A stretch of DNA of 64,000 bases from Limanda limanda (Eukaryota > Chordata > Actinopteri > Pleuronectiformes > Pleuronectidae), in the NCBI RefSeq assembly GCF_963576545.1, contig NC_083649.1:219501-283500 (forward strand), given 5' to 3'. The position numbers and the translations under genes are program-made. Below the pieces are notes generated by a model, which ran no database searches, was not told the origin of the DNA, and saw only the letters and a program-made list of their open reading frames with translations. Shown here one piece after another: positions 61,441 through 64,000 of the stretch (the first letter of the stretch is position 1; every line of letters begins with the position of its first letter).

Positions 61441-62439
61441 CTATCTCTCACGTAATTACGTAATTACTTTTCCTAATAGGAGGTTTTAGAAAACCTCTTT
61501 TCCCCTTTTTTTTTATAAATCTTATTTTATTTTGGTTAAAACATTTTTAAATACCCTTAGTGCATCATAATACTTTTAGAGAAATATCATTCAAATCTCT
61601 AGACACACTTCTCTCTAGTTATACGCCTCCTGGTATTAAATACTTGAGAATGCTATTACTATTTTATGATAATAGTTATAATTATCATGAAACTCAACGT
61701 CAGAGCTCAATCTTAAAGGTGTGTTTAAATTAATAAACACTCCATATATCTATATAAATCTAGTTAAACCCGTTAACTTTTTTGACCTTTTTTATAAAAG
61801 ATCCCAAAAACCTGAAGCTCCCCTGGATTCTACACCGGTTTCTAAAACCTTGCCATGCAAGCACGTCTGCTCCTCAATAAATGAGTGAATCTCGTTAACC
61901 TAATAAACCTAGTTTATTTTTCCTTGACCCTTTTCTAAAGATCGAAACCAGAATTTATCTTACCAGAAAGAAACTGTTTGCTTGTCGTGCTTGGTCCGCT
62001 TAGATCACTTCAGTGAGAGGGCGCCTCTTCTCTTCAGCATCCAGTCCCCACTTCTCCAAACTGTTTAGGGAGGTTGAGGTAAGAGTCTTCTAGACTCCTT
62101 TGTGCACTATTTACCTTCAGCTTTGAGATCCAAAACGTCCCCTCACATGAGTAATCCTGCCAACAACGCAAGATTGTCATGGAAATTTCTCAATAGTCAA
62201 GCACAAGTCATTACAATTGTTCTTTCTGGAAGTTTAATTCTACATCTGCAGATGGGCATCACCGTACAAAACCAAGGCATAGATTTCATACAATGAGCAA
62301 TGACATACAGAACATACAGCACTTTTATACATTTCCAAGCTCCTCCTGGTGAGCAACACATGTTATTGATCAGCCTCTTTGATCTTTAGAAATAGGTGAT
62401 CAGTATCCTGTCTCTTACTCTGTCTCAGACCCCTTGAGT
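61441..62439. other. About 1 kb with no gene seen
   Basis: AT-rich sequence without a recognisable domain, element terminus or tandem repeat. A short palindromic ACGTAATTACGTAATTAC lies at 61451-61468. Confidence 0.5.

Positions 62440-64000
<1,561 letters not shown>

Overview
This window looks like a transposon-rich stretch of a ray-finned (teleost-type) fish genome. Three lines of evidence support that. It contains vertebrate host exons: chm/Rab escort protein, the 3' half of ik/RED, and fish-style GIMAP GTPases, all with GT-AG introns. It contains mobile elements typical of teleosts: several hAT families, a Tc1, a Gmr1-like gypsy, a copia, L2 and Rex1/L2-type LINEs, a THAP-type P element and a tRNA-derived SINE. 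It also has very long dinucleotide arrays. Nothing bacterial, viral-genomic or CRISPR-like is present.

Layout. 0-3.2 kb: stacked hAT ends, a copy of an unclassified long LTR-like repeat (called X here) and a 316-bp CT microsatellite. 3.2-12.7 kb: the 5' end of chm (exon 1, then exons matching human exons 3 and 4; exon 2 not found), with introns filled by a LINE, a second X copy split by a hAT, an LTR-like insert, a SINE and a hAT that carries an inverted copy of chm exon sequence. 12.97-41.95 kb: one hAT element (hAT-1), recognisable by its termini and a near-perfect 8-bp target duplication, inflated to 29 kb by nested insertions. In order these are a TIR element holding hAT-2 (itself holding a Tc1); an L2 LINE holding a Gmr1-like gypsy (itself holding an LTR-like insert); a piggyBac-type MITE; and an X copy holding a copia, which carries P-element DNA and a telomere-repeat tract. 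Most levels have a matching target-site duplication, so the order of insertion can be read directly. 42.0-46.3 kb: an LTR fragment, then seven intact 3' exons of ik with very large microsatellites in the introns. 46.3-55.7 kb: one intact GIMAP gene ending in a CaaX box, a broken GIMAP copy, then about 1.5-kb tandem units that carry only the GIMAP first exon, and a hAT fragment. 55.7-61.4 kb: an LTR-like insert and two Rex1/L2-type LINEs. 62.4-64.0 kb: an inverted copy of the GIMAP first-exon unit.

Host content is therefore small: partial chm, partial ik and one intact GIMAP. Neither chm nor ik is complete: the remaining chm exons and the 5' exons of ik are not visible, so the two truncated genes sit head to tail across the transposon nest. 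This could be a real rearrangement, very long introns, or an assembly join. All family assignments are from reading the translations and termini by eye; no database search was possible.
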